Both the position numbers and the translations under genes were made by a program. A DNA stretch of 64,000 bases from Pelobates cultripes. Lineage: Eukaryota > Chordata > Amphibia > Anura > Pelobatidae. The DNA lies in NCBI GenBank assembly GCA_933207985.1, contig OW240916.1:314897436-314961435 (forward strand), read 5' to 3'. This document shows positions 23,461 through 35,875 of this stretch, one piece after another (positions within the stretch are counted from its first letter, which is position 1; the number at the start of each line of letters is the position of its first letter). Below the pieces are notes generated by a model. It was not told the origin of the DNA and made no database searches. It worked only from the letters and a program-made list of their open reading frames with translations.

Positions 23461-23478
23461 GTCCCTTCGTGGTTGCCA
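23461..23478 (-). other. Primer-binding site, tRNA-Arg(UCG) type (int1)
   Basis: Minus strand TGGCAACCACGAAGGGAC, two bases inside the end of LTR2. From memory of vertebrate tRNA genes it is complementary to the 3' end of tRNA-Arg(UCG) isodecoders (…GTCCCTTCGTGGT(T/C)GCCA including the added CCA). Confidence 0.85.
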
Positions 23479-23820
23479 ATTGTAACCGCAGGCGGTTCCC
23501 TTATTTACCACTATAATGTCTTAAAGCATAGAACTTAGTAGGGCTAACCATACAGATATCTTAGCCATAATTTTATATAGTTAGGAAGAGATCCTCTATT
23601 TACCATATATAAATAATTGAGAATACAATATAAACTAAGGATTGTCTTGGAAGCAAGATTGTCTTTTGGATATTTATTATATAAAAATAGAAATATAAAA
23701 CTCATTATAGCAGAGTTTATAAACATAGAAACATAGAAACATAGAATGTGACGGCAGATAAGAACCATTCGGCCCATCTAGTCTGCCCAATTTTCTAAAT
23801 ACTTTCATTAGTCCCTGGCC

Positions 23821-25275
23821 TTATCTTATAGTTAGGATAGCCTTATGCCTATCCCACGCATGCTTAAACTCCTTTACTGTGTTAACCTCTACCACTTCAG
23901 CTGGAAGGCTATTCCATGCATCCACTACCCTCTCAGTAAAGTAATACTTCCTGATATTATTTTTAAACCTTTGTCCCTCTAATTTAAGACTATGTCCTCT
24001 TGTTGTGGTAGTTTTTCTTCTTTTAAATATAGTCTCCTCCTTTACTGTGTTGATTCCCTTTATATATTTAAATGTTTCTATCATATCCCCCCTGTCTCGT
24101 CTTTCCTCCAAGCTATACATGTTAAGATCCTTTAACCTTTCCTGGTAAGTTTTATCCCGCAATCCATGAACCAGTTTAGTAGCCCTTCTCTGAACCCTCT
24201 CTAAGGTATCAATATCCTTCTGAAGATACGGTCTCCAGTACTGTGTACAATACTCCAAGTGAGGTCTCACCAGTGTTCTGTATAATGGCATGAGCACTTC
24301 CCTCTTTCTACTGCTAATACCTCTCCCTATACAACCAAGCATTCTGCTAGCATTTCCTGCTGCTCTATTACATTGTCTGCCTACCTTTAAGTCATCAGAA
24401 ATAATCACCCCTAAATCCCTTTCCTCATATGTTGAGGTTAGGACTCTATCAAATATTCTGTACTCTGCCCTTGGGTTTTTACGTCCAAGATGCATTATCT
24501 TGCACTTATCCACATTAAATGTCAGTTGCCACAATTCTGACCATTTTTCTAGTTTACCTAAATCATTTGTCATTTGGCTTATCCCTCCTGGAACATCAAC
24601 CCTGTTACATATCTTAGTATCATCAGCAAAAAGACATACCTTACCATCAAGACCTTCTGCAATATCACTAATAAAAATATTAAAGAGAATGGGTCCAAGT
24701 ACAGATCCCTGAGGTACCCCACTGGTGACAAGTCCAAGCTTCGAATATATTCCATTAACTACAACCCTCTGTTGCCTGTCACTCAGCCACTGCCTTACCC
24801 ATTCAACAATATTTGAATCCAAACTTAAAGATTGCAGTTTATTGATAAGCCTTCTATGTGCAACAGTGTCAAAAGCCTTACTGAAATCTAGGTAAGCAAT
24901 GTCTACTGCACCACCCTGATCTATAATTTTAGTTACCCAATCAAAAAAATCAATAAGATTAGTTTGGCATGATCTCCCTGAAGTAAACCCATGTTGTCTC
25001 TGATCTTGAAATCCATGTGTTTTTAGATGTTCATCAATCCTATCCTTTAACATGGTTTCCATCACTTTCCCCACTACTGAAGTAAGGCTTACTGGCCTAT
25101 AGTTGCCCGACTCCTCCCTATTACCTTTCTTGTAAATGGGCACAACATTCGCTAACTTCCAATCTTCTGGGACTACTCCTGTTAACAATGATTGGTTAAA
25201 TAAATCTGTTAATGGTTTTGCTAGTACACCACTAAGCTCTTTTAATAGCTTTGGGTGTATTCCATCAGGTCCCAT
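23821..25275 (-). pseudogene. CR1/Rex1-like reverse transcriptase, truncated ORF2
   Basis: A 484-codon frame beginning at the PDG motif of RT domain 1. Landmarks: GNYRPVSLTSVVGKVME (57-73), QTNLIDFF (104-111), YLDFSKAFDTVAH (128-140), SGVPQGSVLGPILFNIFIS (185-203), FADDTKI (216-222), then LTFNVDKCKIMHLG and the C-terminal ERRATKLV/NSLP blocks usual for the group. A single missing T near 25,297, present in the LTR3 copy, separates it from the upstream frame. The enzyme would copy the element's RNA at a nicked target; here the endonuclease is truncated, so it is inactive as an element. Confidence 0.87.
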
Positions 25276-25513
25276 TGACTTATTTGTCTTTACTTTGACA
25301 GTTGAAATAGAACCTCTTCCTCTGTAAACTCACGTGTAATAAATGACTCATTTATCCTTTTTCTCAACTGAGGTCCCTTTCCTTCATTTTCATCTGTAAA
25401 TACAGAACAAAAATATTCATTGAGGCAGTCAGCTAGACCTTTATCCTCTTCTACATACCTTCCTTCTTTTGTTTTTAATCTAACTAATCCTTGTTTTACT
25501 TTTCTTTTCTCAT

Positions 25514-25998
25514 TTATGTATCTAAAAAATGTTTTATCCCCTTTTTTACTGACTGTGCTATTTTCTCTTCTGTGTGTGATTTGGAAGCTCTTATAACTTG
25601 CTTAGCCTCTTTCTGCTTAATCTTATAGATCATTTTGTCTTCCTCACTCTGGGTTTTTTTATAATTCCTAAATGCTAACTTTTTGTTTTTAACTATTTTG
25701 GCCACATCTGCGGAGTACCACAGTGGTTTCTTGAATTTTTTGCTTTTACTGACAAGCCTAATGCAATTTTCTGTTGCCTTCAATAGTGCAACTTTTAAAT
25801 AATCCCATTTTTCTTGGACTCCATTTAAATTGCTCCAGTCTGATAATGACTCCTCTACCCATATTCTAATTTTAGAAAAGTCTGTTTTTCTAAAGTCTAA
25901 AACTTTTGTTTTTGTGTGGTGTGACTCAGTCACTGTTCTTATATTAAACCACACTGACTGATGATCACTGGATCCTAAACTTTCACCTACAGTAACAT
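25514..25998 (-). pseudogene. CR1/Rex1-like ORF2, end of endonuclease and linker
   Basis: The open frame (146 codons from Met at 25,954) continues upstream to the insertion boundary and includes GSSDHQSVWFN, the last catalytic motif (SDH) of an AP-endonuclease, then a Lys/Glu-rich linker (KKFKKPLWYSADVAKIVKNK) leading to the RT. The region between this frame and the RT frame contains stops. Confidence 0.75.
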
Positions 25999-28900
25999 GA
26001 TTAAATTACATGCTTGCAAATATCATTAATAGGTTAACATACCCTTCTGAACATGTCATCATGTCAGCCTCTCTGTCATTTTAAGATGGAGCAGCGTCTG
26101 TCTCCAAGTCTCTCCTCTGTTTCTTAACATTTAAAAGTACACCTATTTATACCTTAGGTGTCTCCATTTTAGGTTACTGTAGTTCAAATATGAAAAAGTA
26201 ACACTTGTTTTACTTTATTCATTTTAGGACCTCCCTTAATTTGGCAAACATTCAAGGCCATAACTAAAGGGTGCAAACGTCATGGAAATTTTCCTGACTT
26301 AGTTCAAGATGGCATCTTAAAGTCTGGACATCCTTATCTACTTAAGGTTACCACAGTATAATGTGTACTGAAAGAGTCGTAGCATAGCCTTGAGGCTTGT
26401 TTATGCATTATTCTATTTCGTCTGGGACAAAATGGCGCAAACATATTATGCACTGAGGTTATTGCTTAAAGAAACAGTTATGAAAAACAATATGTTCCAT
26501 TTCTAACATCTTGTCAGTTTGCAATATCTCTTAAAGACAAAGTGCACAGTTTAAGAAATACAACATTTCATTCTAAAACTTGTAATATTTGCATTTGCCC
26601 ATAACACCCTCTCCATTAAACTGTGGGCATTGTAGCGCAGTTCTTCCTCAAATTAGTAAACCAAAGTTCTCCAACAGTTTTTAGGTATTTGTGCTCCCAG
26701 CATCTTTGATCATTGTTGTAACCGTAAAATATCTGTAGTGTGATCTTTGCATGTAAAAGTGGTTGATTAAAATGAGCAAAGCTTTTGTCTGAAAAAATTG
26801 AAATTGAAATTGAAAAGAACACCAGGTTCCAGAGTAAGATATTCTTGGATAGATCCGGATACAAATTGTAATCCAAAGTTAAAAGTAGTAATTGTATTTG
26901 TAATCCAAAGTCTTTAAAGGCCTGTAGAACATTCCTTAGATACATTGCTGGAGGTTGTGTTTGTAGAATACCCGGGTATTTGTTGTATAGTATAGGTTGT
27001 AGAGTCCAGCTTTCCAAATATTTGGCTAGAATTGGTTGCAGCATATTGAATCAGCATCATCTGTTATCACCGTGGTGATGGTGTTGGTATTTGTCTTTGT
27101 CTTTTTTTATTTTGTTTTTTCCATGAAACATTTTTACACCATTTATGATGTGTATAGATTGGATACTCTCCGATATTCTTTTACGGAATAAATTAATTGA
27201 CATAATTTCCAAGACATTGTCTTAAGTGACATGGATCCCGTTATAGTAAATGTTATGTTGATACAGCATTCTAAGTGGATTCTCAAGAACGCCTCTTTTT
27301 GCGGTATTGGAATCTTTGTAACATCGCAGTGATAGACATCTCACTGACATCAGGTGCTGTTGTGCTAAAAATGTTAACAGGTAAAATCTGTGGAAAGATC
27401 TTTACATTTGTTATAGTTTGTATAATAATGATAGATGAAATAGTAACATAGTTAATCTTTCCAGTGTTTTGTTTTAAAGATAAACACCCTTGTATATGAT
27501 TTAGAGATATAAGGATAATTTGAAGCAGCAAAGTGTTTTCCCGCCTTTGTTCACAATGGTATGTAAAATTACATTCTTTTTAAATGTTAAAAATACTCCT
27601 TTATTCAAAATCTCTCAATCTATTTAGAATAGTTGCTAATTGGAAATATCACGTTAATTGTCTTTCTTTGACCTGTTAGGGAGAAGACAACTTATTCCCT
27701 AGTTATTATTAGTAAATATAATAACTACAGTTATTAGTGGCTTAAAATACCAGAAACCCCCAAATATTGTCTTAAAAACTTTTTTTTTTTAGATCTGACA
27801 GCCATTGTGGAAAGTTATGTTCGTGAGATTGGATGCTTAACAATGAGAATCTTAATTGTTTAAGTATATTTTTCAGTAGCTGTTGGGTGTAGCTTAAGAT
27901 GATTAGAATTTTTTATTATTTCAAAAAGTGAGTTCCTGTGATTCCTTTTCTATCATTTATTTATTTATTTTTTAAAATTTAAGTCTGGAATCTGATTCCT
28001 TTTGGGATGAGCACCCCTCTGAGCCCCCCAGTTTCAGGGGCTTCTTTGGAGGTGACCACTGAAAAGTATAGATTCTACAAAATAGATGTGAGGGGGTTTT
28101 GGACAGTAAAGTTACCTTAATTATACTTTTCATATAGCAGATATGTGATATGCAATGTGATTTAATATATCAGAGTATTATCACTTTAATTGACACTGCA
28201 TTTTTTTATGCATTATTCTTTTTTTCTTAAATTTTAATGTCTGTTTAGAATATTGCAGGCTTTGCAATGTCAAATTAATTTTGCATTATTATATTTACAA
28301 TGCTCTTACAACATATTATTAAAATTAGCCTATTTCAGAATTGTAGAATATGTGGTGGAAGTGAATCCCCATATATGAGATTTGAAACTGTATTATTGAT
28401 TTTTACTCTGTGCCCTAATCTGTATTTATATACATAATTGCGGAGGCATATAGCTTTTAAAGAAGCAATTATTTCACCCTTCATGTGTGGTTGACTGTGG
28501 ACTTTTTAAAACCTACTTTTTATTTTTGTAAATCCAGTTCTGGCTCTGAGAGAGCAGGCTGCTGAATGCATGTAAATGCTCTTATTGCTTAGTCTATATA
28601 CTTTTATTTATAAACAACATAGATATATTTATATATAAACAACTTTGATATTTAATTTTATATTTTATGAAAACCTAGTTTATGAAATTCACTGAGATTA
28701 CATGTGTCTGATCTGATTACATTCAGTAGTACAATATCATTGTTCTCATTTCCTTACTGCTAGTACGGTGGGATAGTACCAATGATTTAAGTAAGCTTTC
28801 CCTTTTAACCCCTTAAGGACACAGCTTCAGAAGCTTGACTTACGCTTAATGACACAAGCAATTTTTGCATTTTCTTGCTGTTTGCGTTCAACTGCAATTT

Positions 28901-29533
28901 GCATCTCTCTCATTTATTGCACCGACACATATTATATACTGTTTTTTAAAGGACAGAAAGGGCTTTAATTTGATATAACATATATATATATAAATGCTTA
29001 CTTATTATAAAAATAAATACAGAAAAATGCAAAAAAAATGAAAAATATTGTTTTTTTTTACAGTTTTTGCAATAATAATGTGTGCATAATTAGTGCAGGT
29101 TAAGGAAAGTAATTAAAAATAAATTTATTTATTTGTTCTGATTTACAGAATATATAATGTGTCTGGGATTTTAAGTTTTTTTTGGTAGTTACAGGTCACA
29201 AAGCACAAGGAGTAAAATAAACTTTTAATGTGGAGCAATTTTAGAATTTGGTATGTATGTCTTGTAAGCTTAATAGCCATAAAAGAAAAGAAAATTGCCA
29301 CACAAAAGTATATATTTATATAAAGTAGACATCACGGGCTATTTACCTAAGGTTGTTTTGACACTTTCTACGTAGCCATTTCACCGCCAACCTCTGCTAA
29401 ATATTGGAGTAAAATTGTGTTCTTTTTGGTTTTTGGCACACAAACTTATAACAGAGAAATTCTCGTGTATATTTTGTAAAGTTGGTGTGTGCTATTCCTG
29501 TACAAAGTTTTATTTTGTGTTCAGTTACATCTG

Positions 29534-31790
29534 CTGAGTAAAATGACACCCCCATTGTATGTCTTTTGCACTATTTCGTGAAGTTACAGTGCCATACAGG
29601 ATACCTGTCCTTTTCAGTATTCACAGTAGAATTTTGAGAGATGGATTTAATGAGCCTTACCTTCCATTTGGGGTATTATAACAGTTTGACTGTTCAAAAA
29701 ACCCCCACAAAGGCCTACCATTTGTAAATGTAGACACTCCAGGGTATCTTATAAGGTGCATATTGTGCCTTAACATGCCCCCATTTTTTCACCAATATAT
29801 GCCAAAGTATGTGGTAAAAAATAATTTTGTGCATTTTTTTACATACGGATTGCATTTTTGCTGGGCGTTTTGTATATTTCATATGTGCCACTAAGTTCAA
29901 ACCCCCAAATTATGCTCAGCTAAGTCTTCTGAGTAAAATGACACCCCATATGAATGTCTTTGGCACTATTTCGTGAAGCTACAGTGCCACATAGGAGACC
30001 TGTCCTTTACAGTATTCACAGTAGAATTTTGAGAGATGGATTTAATGAGCCTTAGCTTCCATTTGGGGTATTATAACAGTTTGACTGTTCAAAAAACCCC
30101 CACAAAGGCTTACCATTTGTAAAAGTAGACACTCCAGGGTATCTTATAAGGTGCATATTGTGCCTTAACATGCCCCAATTTTTTCACCAATATATGCCAA
30201 AGTATGTGGTAAAAAATAATTTTGTGCATTTTTTACATAAAGATTGCATTTTTGCTGGGCGTTTTGTATATTTCATATGTGCCACTAAGTTCAAACCCCC
30301 CAAATTATGCTCAGCTAAGTCTTCTGAGTAAAATGACACCCCATATGAATGTCTTTGGCACTATTTCGTGAAGTTACAGTGCCATACAGGATACCTGTCC
30401 TTTTCAGTATTCACAGTAGAATTTTGAGAGATGGATTTAATGAGCCTTAGCTTCCATTTTGGGGTATTATAACAGTTTGGCTTTTCAAAAAACCCCCACA
30501 AAGGCCTACCATTTGTAAAAGAAGACACTCCAGGGTATCTTATAAGGTGCATATTGTGCCTTAACATGCCCCCATTTTTTCACCAATATATGCCAAAGTA
30601 TGTGGTAAAAAAATAATTTTGTGCATTTTTTACATACGGATTGCATTTTTGCTGGGCGTTTTGTATATTTCATATGTGCCACTAAGTTCAAATCTCCCAA
30701 ATTATACTCAGCTAAGTCTTTTGAGTAAAAATACACCCCCAATGAATGTCTTTGGCACTATTTTGTGAAGCTACAGTGCCATATAGGAGACCAAGCCATA
30801 TCAGTTTTTATCGAACTTTGAATTTTGACGCTGGGCCTATGTGCAATTTCCAAGCATCTTAGCAGGGTTTAACTTCAAACTACACCACAAAGGCCTACCA
30901 TTTCTTAAATTAGACACCACAGGGTATTTCAAAAGGTATATTTTGAACCTTAGTGTGGGATCATTTTTCTGCTAGCTTGTACCAGATGTAGTGGTAATAA
31001 GTGTTTTTTCTGCCTTTTTGACATACAAAGTGAGTTTGCGCAGTATATTTTGCAAACCTTATGTGTGCTACGACTGTATAATACTTCATATGTTGCTCAG
31101 CTATGTCGGCTGAGTACAGCAATACCCCCGTATGTACCTTTGCCAGGTATTTGTGGACATCGGAGGGGCACATTTGGGACACAGCCATTCCAGTTTTTTT
31201 CAAACTTTGAATTTTTATGCTGTGCCTATGTCCCATTTTAGAGTATTTTACCAGGCTATATAATCAAAATTCCCCATAAAGCCATACCATTTCTTAAAGA
31301 AGACATCCCAGGGTATTTCAAAAGGCATATTTTGAACCTTAGCGTGGGATCATTTTTCCGCTAGCTTGTACCAAGTGTAGTGGTAATAAGCATTTTTTCT
31401 GCCTTTTTGACATACAAAGTGAGTTTGCGCAGCATATTTTGCAAACCTTATGTGTGCTATGACTGTATAATACTTCATATGTTGCTCAGCTATGTCGGCT
31501 GAGTACAGCAATACCCCCGTATGTACCTTTGCCAGGTATATGTGGATGTTGAAGGGGCGCATTTGAGACGCAGCCATTCAGTTTTTTTCTAACTTTGAAG
31601 TTTTACGCTGTGTCCATGTTCCAATTTGGAGTAGTTTAGACGGTTGGTTATTGAAACTTCCCCACAAACACATACTATTTATTAAAGAATACACCCTGGG
31701 GTAATTCAAAAGGCATATTTTGAACCTTGGCGTGGGATAATTTTTTCTCTAGTTTGCTCCAGGTGTAGTGGTAATGAGCATTTTTAAAAT
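29534..31790. repeat. Six-unit tandem repeat, ~395-bp period
   Basis: The anchor (C/T)TGAGTA occurs at 29,534, 29,929, 30,324, 30,721, 31,110 and 31,499, i.e. spacings of 395, 395, 397, 389 and 389. Units 1-3 are very alike, unit 4 is intermediate, units 5 and 6 form a second closely matched pair, so amplification happened in at least two rounds. On the minus strand most units contain a similar 60-90-codon open frame. Confidence 0.9.
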
Positions 31791-32059
31791 GTATTTTTTT
31801 ACTTTTTATAACTTTTTTACTTTTAAAAACTAGTTTTTAAACTTTTGTTTTGCTTATAAATTTTTTTAAACTTTCCTAAACTTCCTTAAAACTTTTTTAC
31901 AGATTTAACATTTTTCTAAGCTTTTTTTTTTACCGTTAACCCCTAACTAGCAGTACGCAGCACTAACAGTAAATTCCCCATTTTCCCATAACTCCCACCC
32001 ACCCCAGCTAGCAAAATATATAGTTATAAAATATTTAAATTAATTAATTAAATAAATTG

Positions 32060-32825
32060 AACCCCTGAGGGTTAAAAAATAAATAAAAGTTAATCCTCAG
32101 GGGTTAAAAAAAATTAGATCACAGTATAATACTGTGATCTCTATTTGATCGCTGTAGGCAGTGATCGACTGGCAGGGAAGGGGTTAATTTTTATTTGGAC
32201 TAGGTAAAGTGTGTTTTTTTTGTTTTTTTTACTTAAATGTTATTAAAACATTTTTTTAAGCTTAATTTTTAACTTTTTAAAGTTTCTTTTAAAACTTTTT
32301 TTAACGTTAACCCCTAGTTAGCCTAACGCCAAATCCCCCAATTCCCCACTAACTTCCACCTACCCCAGCTAGCTAAATATATAATTAAAAAATAATTTAA
32401 TTAATTAATTTAATTAATTTACCCCTGAGGGTTAAAAAAAAAAGAATTAACCCTCAGGGGTTAAAAAAAAAAATCAGATCATAGTAAAATGTAATCCCTG
32501 CCAATTGATCACTGTAGTCAGTGATCAATTGGCAGGGAAGGGGTTAATTTTTTATTAAAATGGGTAAGGGGGACTTTAAATAAACTTTATTTTTTTTTCC
32601 AGCAGGGGGCAGGATCATCACTGATCCGGCTCCCTGCACTTCACACAGAACCCGGAAGTGCAGGGAGCCGGTAGGTGAGTATACAGAGCACATGTGCTCG
32701 CTCCGACTTGCGGTCAGAGCGAGCACATGTGCTGTGCAGCCTGACCGGGTTCTCCCGGTATGCCTCTAATGCAGAGGCATACCGGGAGCACCATTAACCC
32801 CGCGATCGCCGCGATAGCGGCGATC
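32060..32825. repeat. Run of perfect hairpins in the TTAA element
   Basis: Successive inverted repeats of unrelated sequence: 32,060-32,106; 32,116-32,140 (12-bp stem); a 32,411-32,463 copy of the first; 32,496-32,537 (19-bp stem, loop TAGT); 32,626-32,671 (17-bp stem); 32,688-32,733 (about 20-bp stem); 32,752-32,788 (16-bp stem, loop AATGC); 32,804-32,825 (9-bp stem, loop GATA). Two ~350-bp halves of the first part are themselves tandem copies. Confidence 0.88.
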
Positions 32826-34223
32826 TGGGGTTAATTTTACCGCGTGACGGAAAAGGTCCTTCACCCGTTGTTAAGGGTCTCCCCTCTGTGACGGACCTCG
32901 TCCATCACCCGTCCTGAAGGGGTTAAAATTGGTGGACTTTACTGCCATTGCAATAGACTAAAGACTGTACCTGAGTAAGCAAAGTCATTATGTGCAGGAA
33001 TTGTGCACTTTAAATAGTAGAATACTTATGCTATTCTAGTGAATTGGGCTGGCTGCTTAACACATCATTTAGTATCTTTTGGTCACATTTAAAGCTGTAA
33101 ATGTATTTAACATTTTATTTAAATAAGCCTTTAATAATTTCAGTTTAAAAGTTATCAGAGATCCGGTATAGTTACCATTTTATTTAGCCCTGATTTATCT
33201 TACATATATATTATTTTTAATCATTTCATCAATATTTATTTTTGCAGAGCATTTAGAGAAGCAAAGGATGTATAACCATCTGTTGCCCTTTTTTTCTATC
33301 AGGGTAGTATAATTTCAACTCTGTTTAGGAAAACAAATGAGCTAGTTAGCATATATTATATAAAATACATGCTGCAGTGTACTGCGTTGTACTGCACTGA
33401 ATGTATTTAAAAGCCATGTCTTTCTCTTTATGGCTGTATGTAATAATGTTGTTTATAATTTGGAATATAAAACAACGACTTCTCAGTTCCTTGGAATGGA
33501 AGCAATGTTTACATGTCTCTGTATCTCCGCAACCTTGGCTGGAAATTCCAGACTCCAAAAATAGTTATGCTGTTATAATTCCTGATTTTCAATCAACAGC
33601 TAGCGTAACTGACAATATGGAAAATATCACTGTTTTATAAAACTTTTCATATATAGTGGACATTAGAATCCAGAACGCAGTAATGCAATAATTAAAAATC
33701 CTGTCTGTCTGTTACATGAATGTTTTCATTAAGCCATAATGCAATTTTCTTTGCATTCTTGGAATTAGACTTCAGATTTCATCGCTCTGTCTTATTACTT
33801 TTCTTTTGACAACATTTTGCATTAATCTTTTTCCTGCACATGCATACTAAGCAGCTACAAAGAGAACTTATCCCCCTGTCTGCAATCCACTGTCCTGGAA
33901 CTAATAGACCATGCTATGCTGGTGTATTAGGCATATCAGGGAGTTTACCAAATATTTATATTTGTTCTATTATGATATTAGTTAAGATCCACAATTTCAG
34001 CATTGTATGCTAATTACGTTGTACCTGGCACCTGAACTCACAGTGCCTTGTTCACATTAAAATCGTCTCTAATGATGAAGATCTCTCTCTGAGTCTGGGC
34101 TACAAATAGCTCAATAGATTCTTGATATTTCAAGACTTGTGCCATGCCATAGTATTGTGTCTTCTCTTACGTATAAGAGGTTACCTAGGTATTTATTTTA
34201 TATTTAAAGCTTCCAAGTACAAA

Positions 34224-34241
34224 GTCCCTTCGTGGTCGCCA
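34224..34241 (-). other. Primer-binding site, tRNA-Arg(UCG) type (int2)
   Basis: Minus strand TGGCGACCACGAAGGGAC, differing from the int1 site by one base (G for A), both compatible with known tRNA-Arg(UCG) isodecoder ends. It lies immediately beside the solo LTR insertion, which separates it from LTR3. Confidence 0.85.
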
Positions 34242-34244
34242 ATT

Positions 34245-35875
34245 TGTCAGAGTATTTATATCGGCAGACATTTTGTGCTATGATAGAAACTAAAAGTGTA
34301 TATTCTGAGTCACTCTGAACAGACCAGACTCCATTTTGTTATTTCAAGTTAACAAAAAGACACTATATTTCTATCTGTAAGCTAACCACTTTCCCAGATC
34401 TGAGGAATGCATAGTATATACAAACAAGTGATAAGGAAGGGGGTTGGATAGACTGTCTAAAATACTAATGGAATATAATCAAATCTAAACCCAGACAATT
34501 GTGACAGAGAAGATTAAATAATTTAATATTTAACTGTCTATATATATAAGGTACCATTGTATGGAAAAGGGTAAACTTAGTTCATGATCTGTCATATCAG
34601 AAATTATGGCAGGAATTGCAGACGCTAAGTCTGGACAAAATTTAAGAAACCCTTTGAAATTTTAAATTATGGCGCTATAAAGATAACGCAAAATGACGTC
34701 AAAATAGCCACCAGGAAAAGTTAACTCTTTCCTGGATAGGTATGTTTAGTGGGACAAGACTGCCCTCTACAGACCAAATAACTAATTTGCGATCTGGAAG
34801 ATAACCACACCTCTAGTGCTTCTATTGGGTTATCAACTGATGACGTACAGAGAGTCTGGCCCTTTAAAAGTTAAGACAAAGGGAAGATACACGAGAGGGA
34901 GGCAGATGCAAGATATGCAAAGGAGAGGAGAGAGGAATTGGAAGTTTGGGGATTCCAACTCGGACAACATCTGAGAATAACACTCTACTCCTAAAACTCT
35001 AACACTTAGAATTTACTGACTTTCTAACCAACACCTCCATGCAGAGAGACTACCAATCGGATGAAATATCTACTCAACTGGTAATTATACTGGTTTCATT
35101 TAATTAAATTAAATTAATTAAAATGTATTAATAGCATTATATATGACTGGATAAAGCACGGTCAGATTTCCATATTAAGAAATCTTAGTTAACTAAGAAT
35201 ATATAGTTATAAACATTCCATTCTGCAGGTGGAATTAAGAATAATTATATATTGATGTGATATTATCACGTGTTAGCATACCGCTGTTTTTATCCAGGTG
35301 TATTGATTTGCTCTAAATTAAGATAGATATCTTTTAGACAAATTAAAATCTGCTTATATAATGTGGTAAATTCTCTTATGGATGGTTTAAGAAAATGAAT
35401 TTAAACTGGCTTAAATGTTATTTTATTTAAAATTTACATAAGAATAGATCTTAACTACCTAGGAGATCTAGCCAGCATTGAAAGGGTTATTCTAACTGTC
35501 TGCTAAACTTTACGACCTTACGCTGCACTCTGAGGAATTCTGTTCTCTGTGTGAAAAGTTTTACTTTCAGTCTGTGTTAAAGATGGTAATAAATAAGTCT
35601 TGACAGATAATGAGTTAATAGCCATTGAAACGTAATACCCATTTCTTTGTATTGCATATAATTATGTACTGGATATTCATTGATTATTGTTATGCATGTT
35701 ACATAATATTATTTGTTAATTATTGATTATCATAAATAAAATCTATTTTTATACATTGTGATATTATTATATGAAATACATTCCACTTAACATGATAAAC
35801 GTTCTTTGGGATCTGAGAATTGAATTAGTGGGCAATTCTCACTGTTACTATTATTATCCCATAAATATCCCCACA
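34245..35875 (+). mobile_element. Solo LTR of a second LTR retrotransposon family, 1631 bp
   Basis: Starts TGTCAGAG, ends ATCCCCACA, and is flanked by a 4-bp duplication AATT (34,241-34,244 and 35,876-35,879). The empty site is at 23,477-23,484 (GCCAATTGTAAC). An AATAAA at 35,588-35,593 on the plus strand supports plus orientation. No internal region is attached, so LTR-LTR recombination is the likely origin; a short non-autonomous element with TG/CA ends is the alternative. It has no open frame of note. A diverged antisense piece is at 660-1239. Confidence 0.82.

Larger units (their letters stand above)
19975..23480 (-). repeat. Internal region 1 of the LTR array (non-coding)
   Basis: About 3.5 kb between LTR1 and LTR2, nearly identical to internal region 2 once that copy's insertions are removed. 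On the element's strand the longest open frames are 149 codons (19,984-20,433, next to the polypurine tract) and 82 codons (20,656-20,904). Neither shows a retroviral motif. In the second copy the 149-codon frame is altered by a 5-base deletion, which argues against constraint. The region is best seen as a non-autonomous LARD-like body. Confidence 0.8.
23723..25998 (-). mobile_element. CR1/Rex1-like LINE fragment, 5'-truncated (copy in LTR2)
   Basis: The 3' end (left) finishes in ATTCTATGTTTCTATG-type octamers, the CR1-group terminal repeat, without a poly-A tail and without target duplication. The 5' end (right) is cut inside the endonuclease domain just before a GSSDHQSV motif. The empty site is visible in LTR1. 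The identical insertion with the same two breakpoints lies in LTR3, so both copies derive from one event. Confidence 0.88.
23481..26606 (-). repeat. LTR2 (850 bp plus a CR1 fragment)
   Basis: Same ends as LTR1. The CR1/Rex1-like fragment at 23,723-25,998 splits it after GAGTTTATAA; removing it leaves ~850 bp that rejoin exactly as in LTR1 (TTTATAA|GATTAAATTAC). It serves as the 5' LTR of unit 1 and the 3' LTR of unit 2. Confidence 0.87.
28809..32922. mobile_element. 4.1-kb TTAA-flanked element with CCCCTTAAGGAC ends
   Basis: TTAA occurs at 28,805-28,808 and 32,923-32,926, while the paired site in internal region 1 has a single TTAA, so the insertion and its duplication are certain. Terminal inverted repeats are short: left CCCCTTAAGGAC, right (reverse complement) CCCCTTCAGGAC. 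No transposase is seen. The body has two parts: six ~395-bp tandem units (29.5-31.8 kb) and a hairpin-rich right third (32.06-32.83 kb). TTAA targets are used by piggyBac and Kolobok-type transposases; which mobilised this element is not shown by the sequence. Confidence 0.87.

Noticed and set aside
24290..24712. 140-residue plus-strand frame (and its twin at 36,687)
   Set aside because: Antisense shadow of the CR1 reverse transcriptase.
29534..31790. CRISPR-like reading of regular repeats
   Set aside because: Units are ~395 bp, fully repetitive without unique spacers, and lie in a eukaryotic transposon.
34224..34241. Possible tRNA-Arg gene at the GTCCCTTCGTGG sequences
   Set aside because: Only the last 18 bases of the tRNA are matched, with no anticodon or D arms; position beside an LTR end identifies a primer-binding site.
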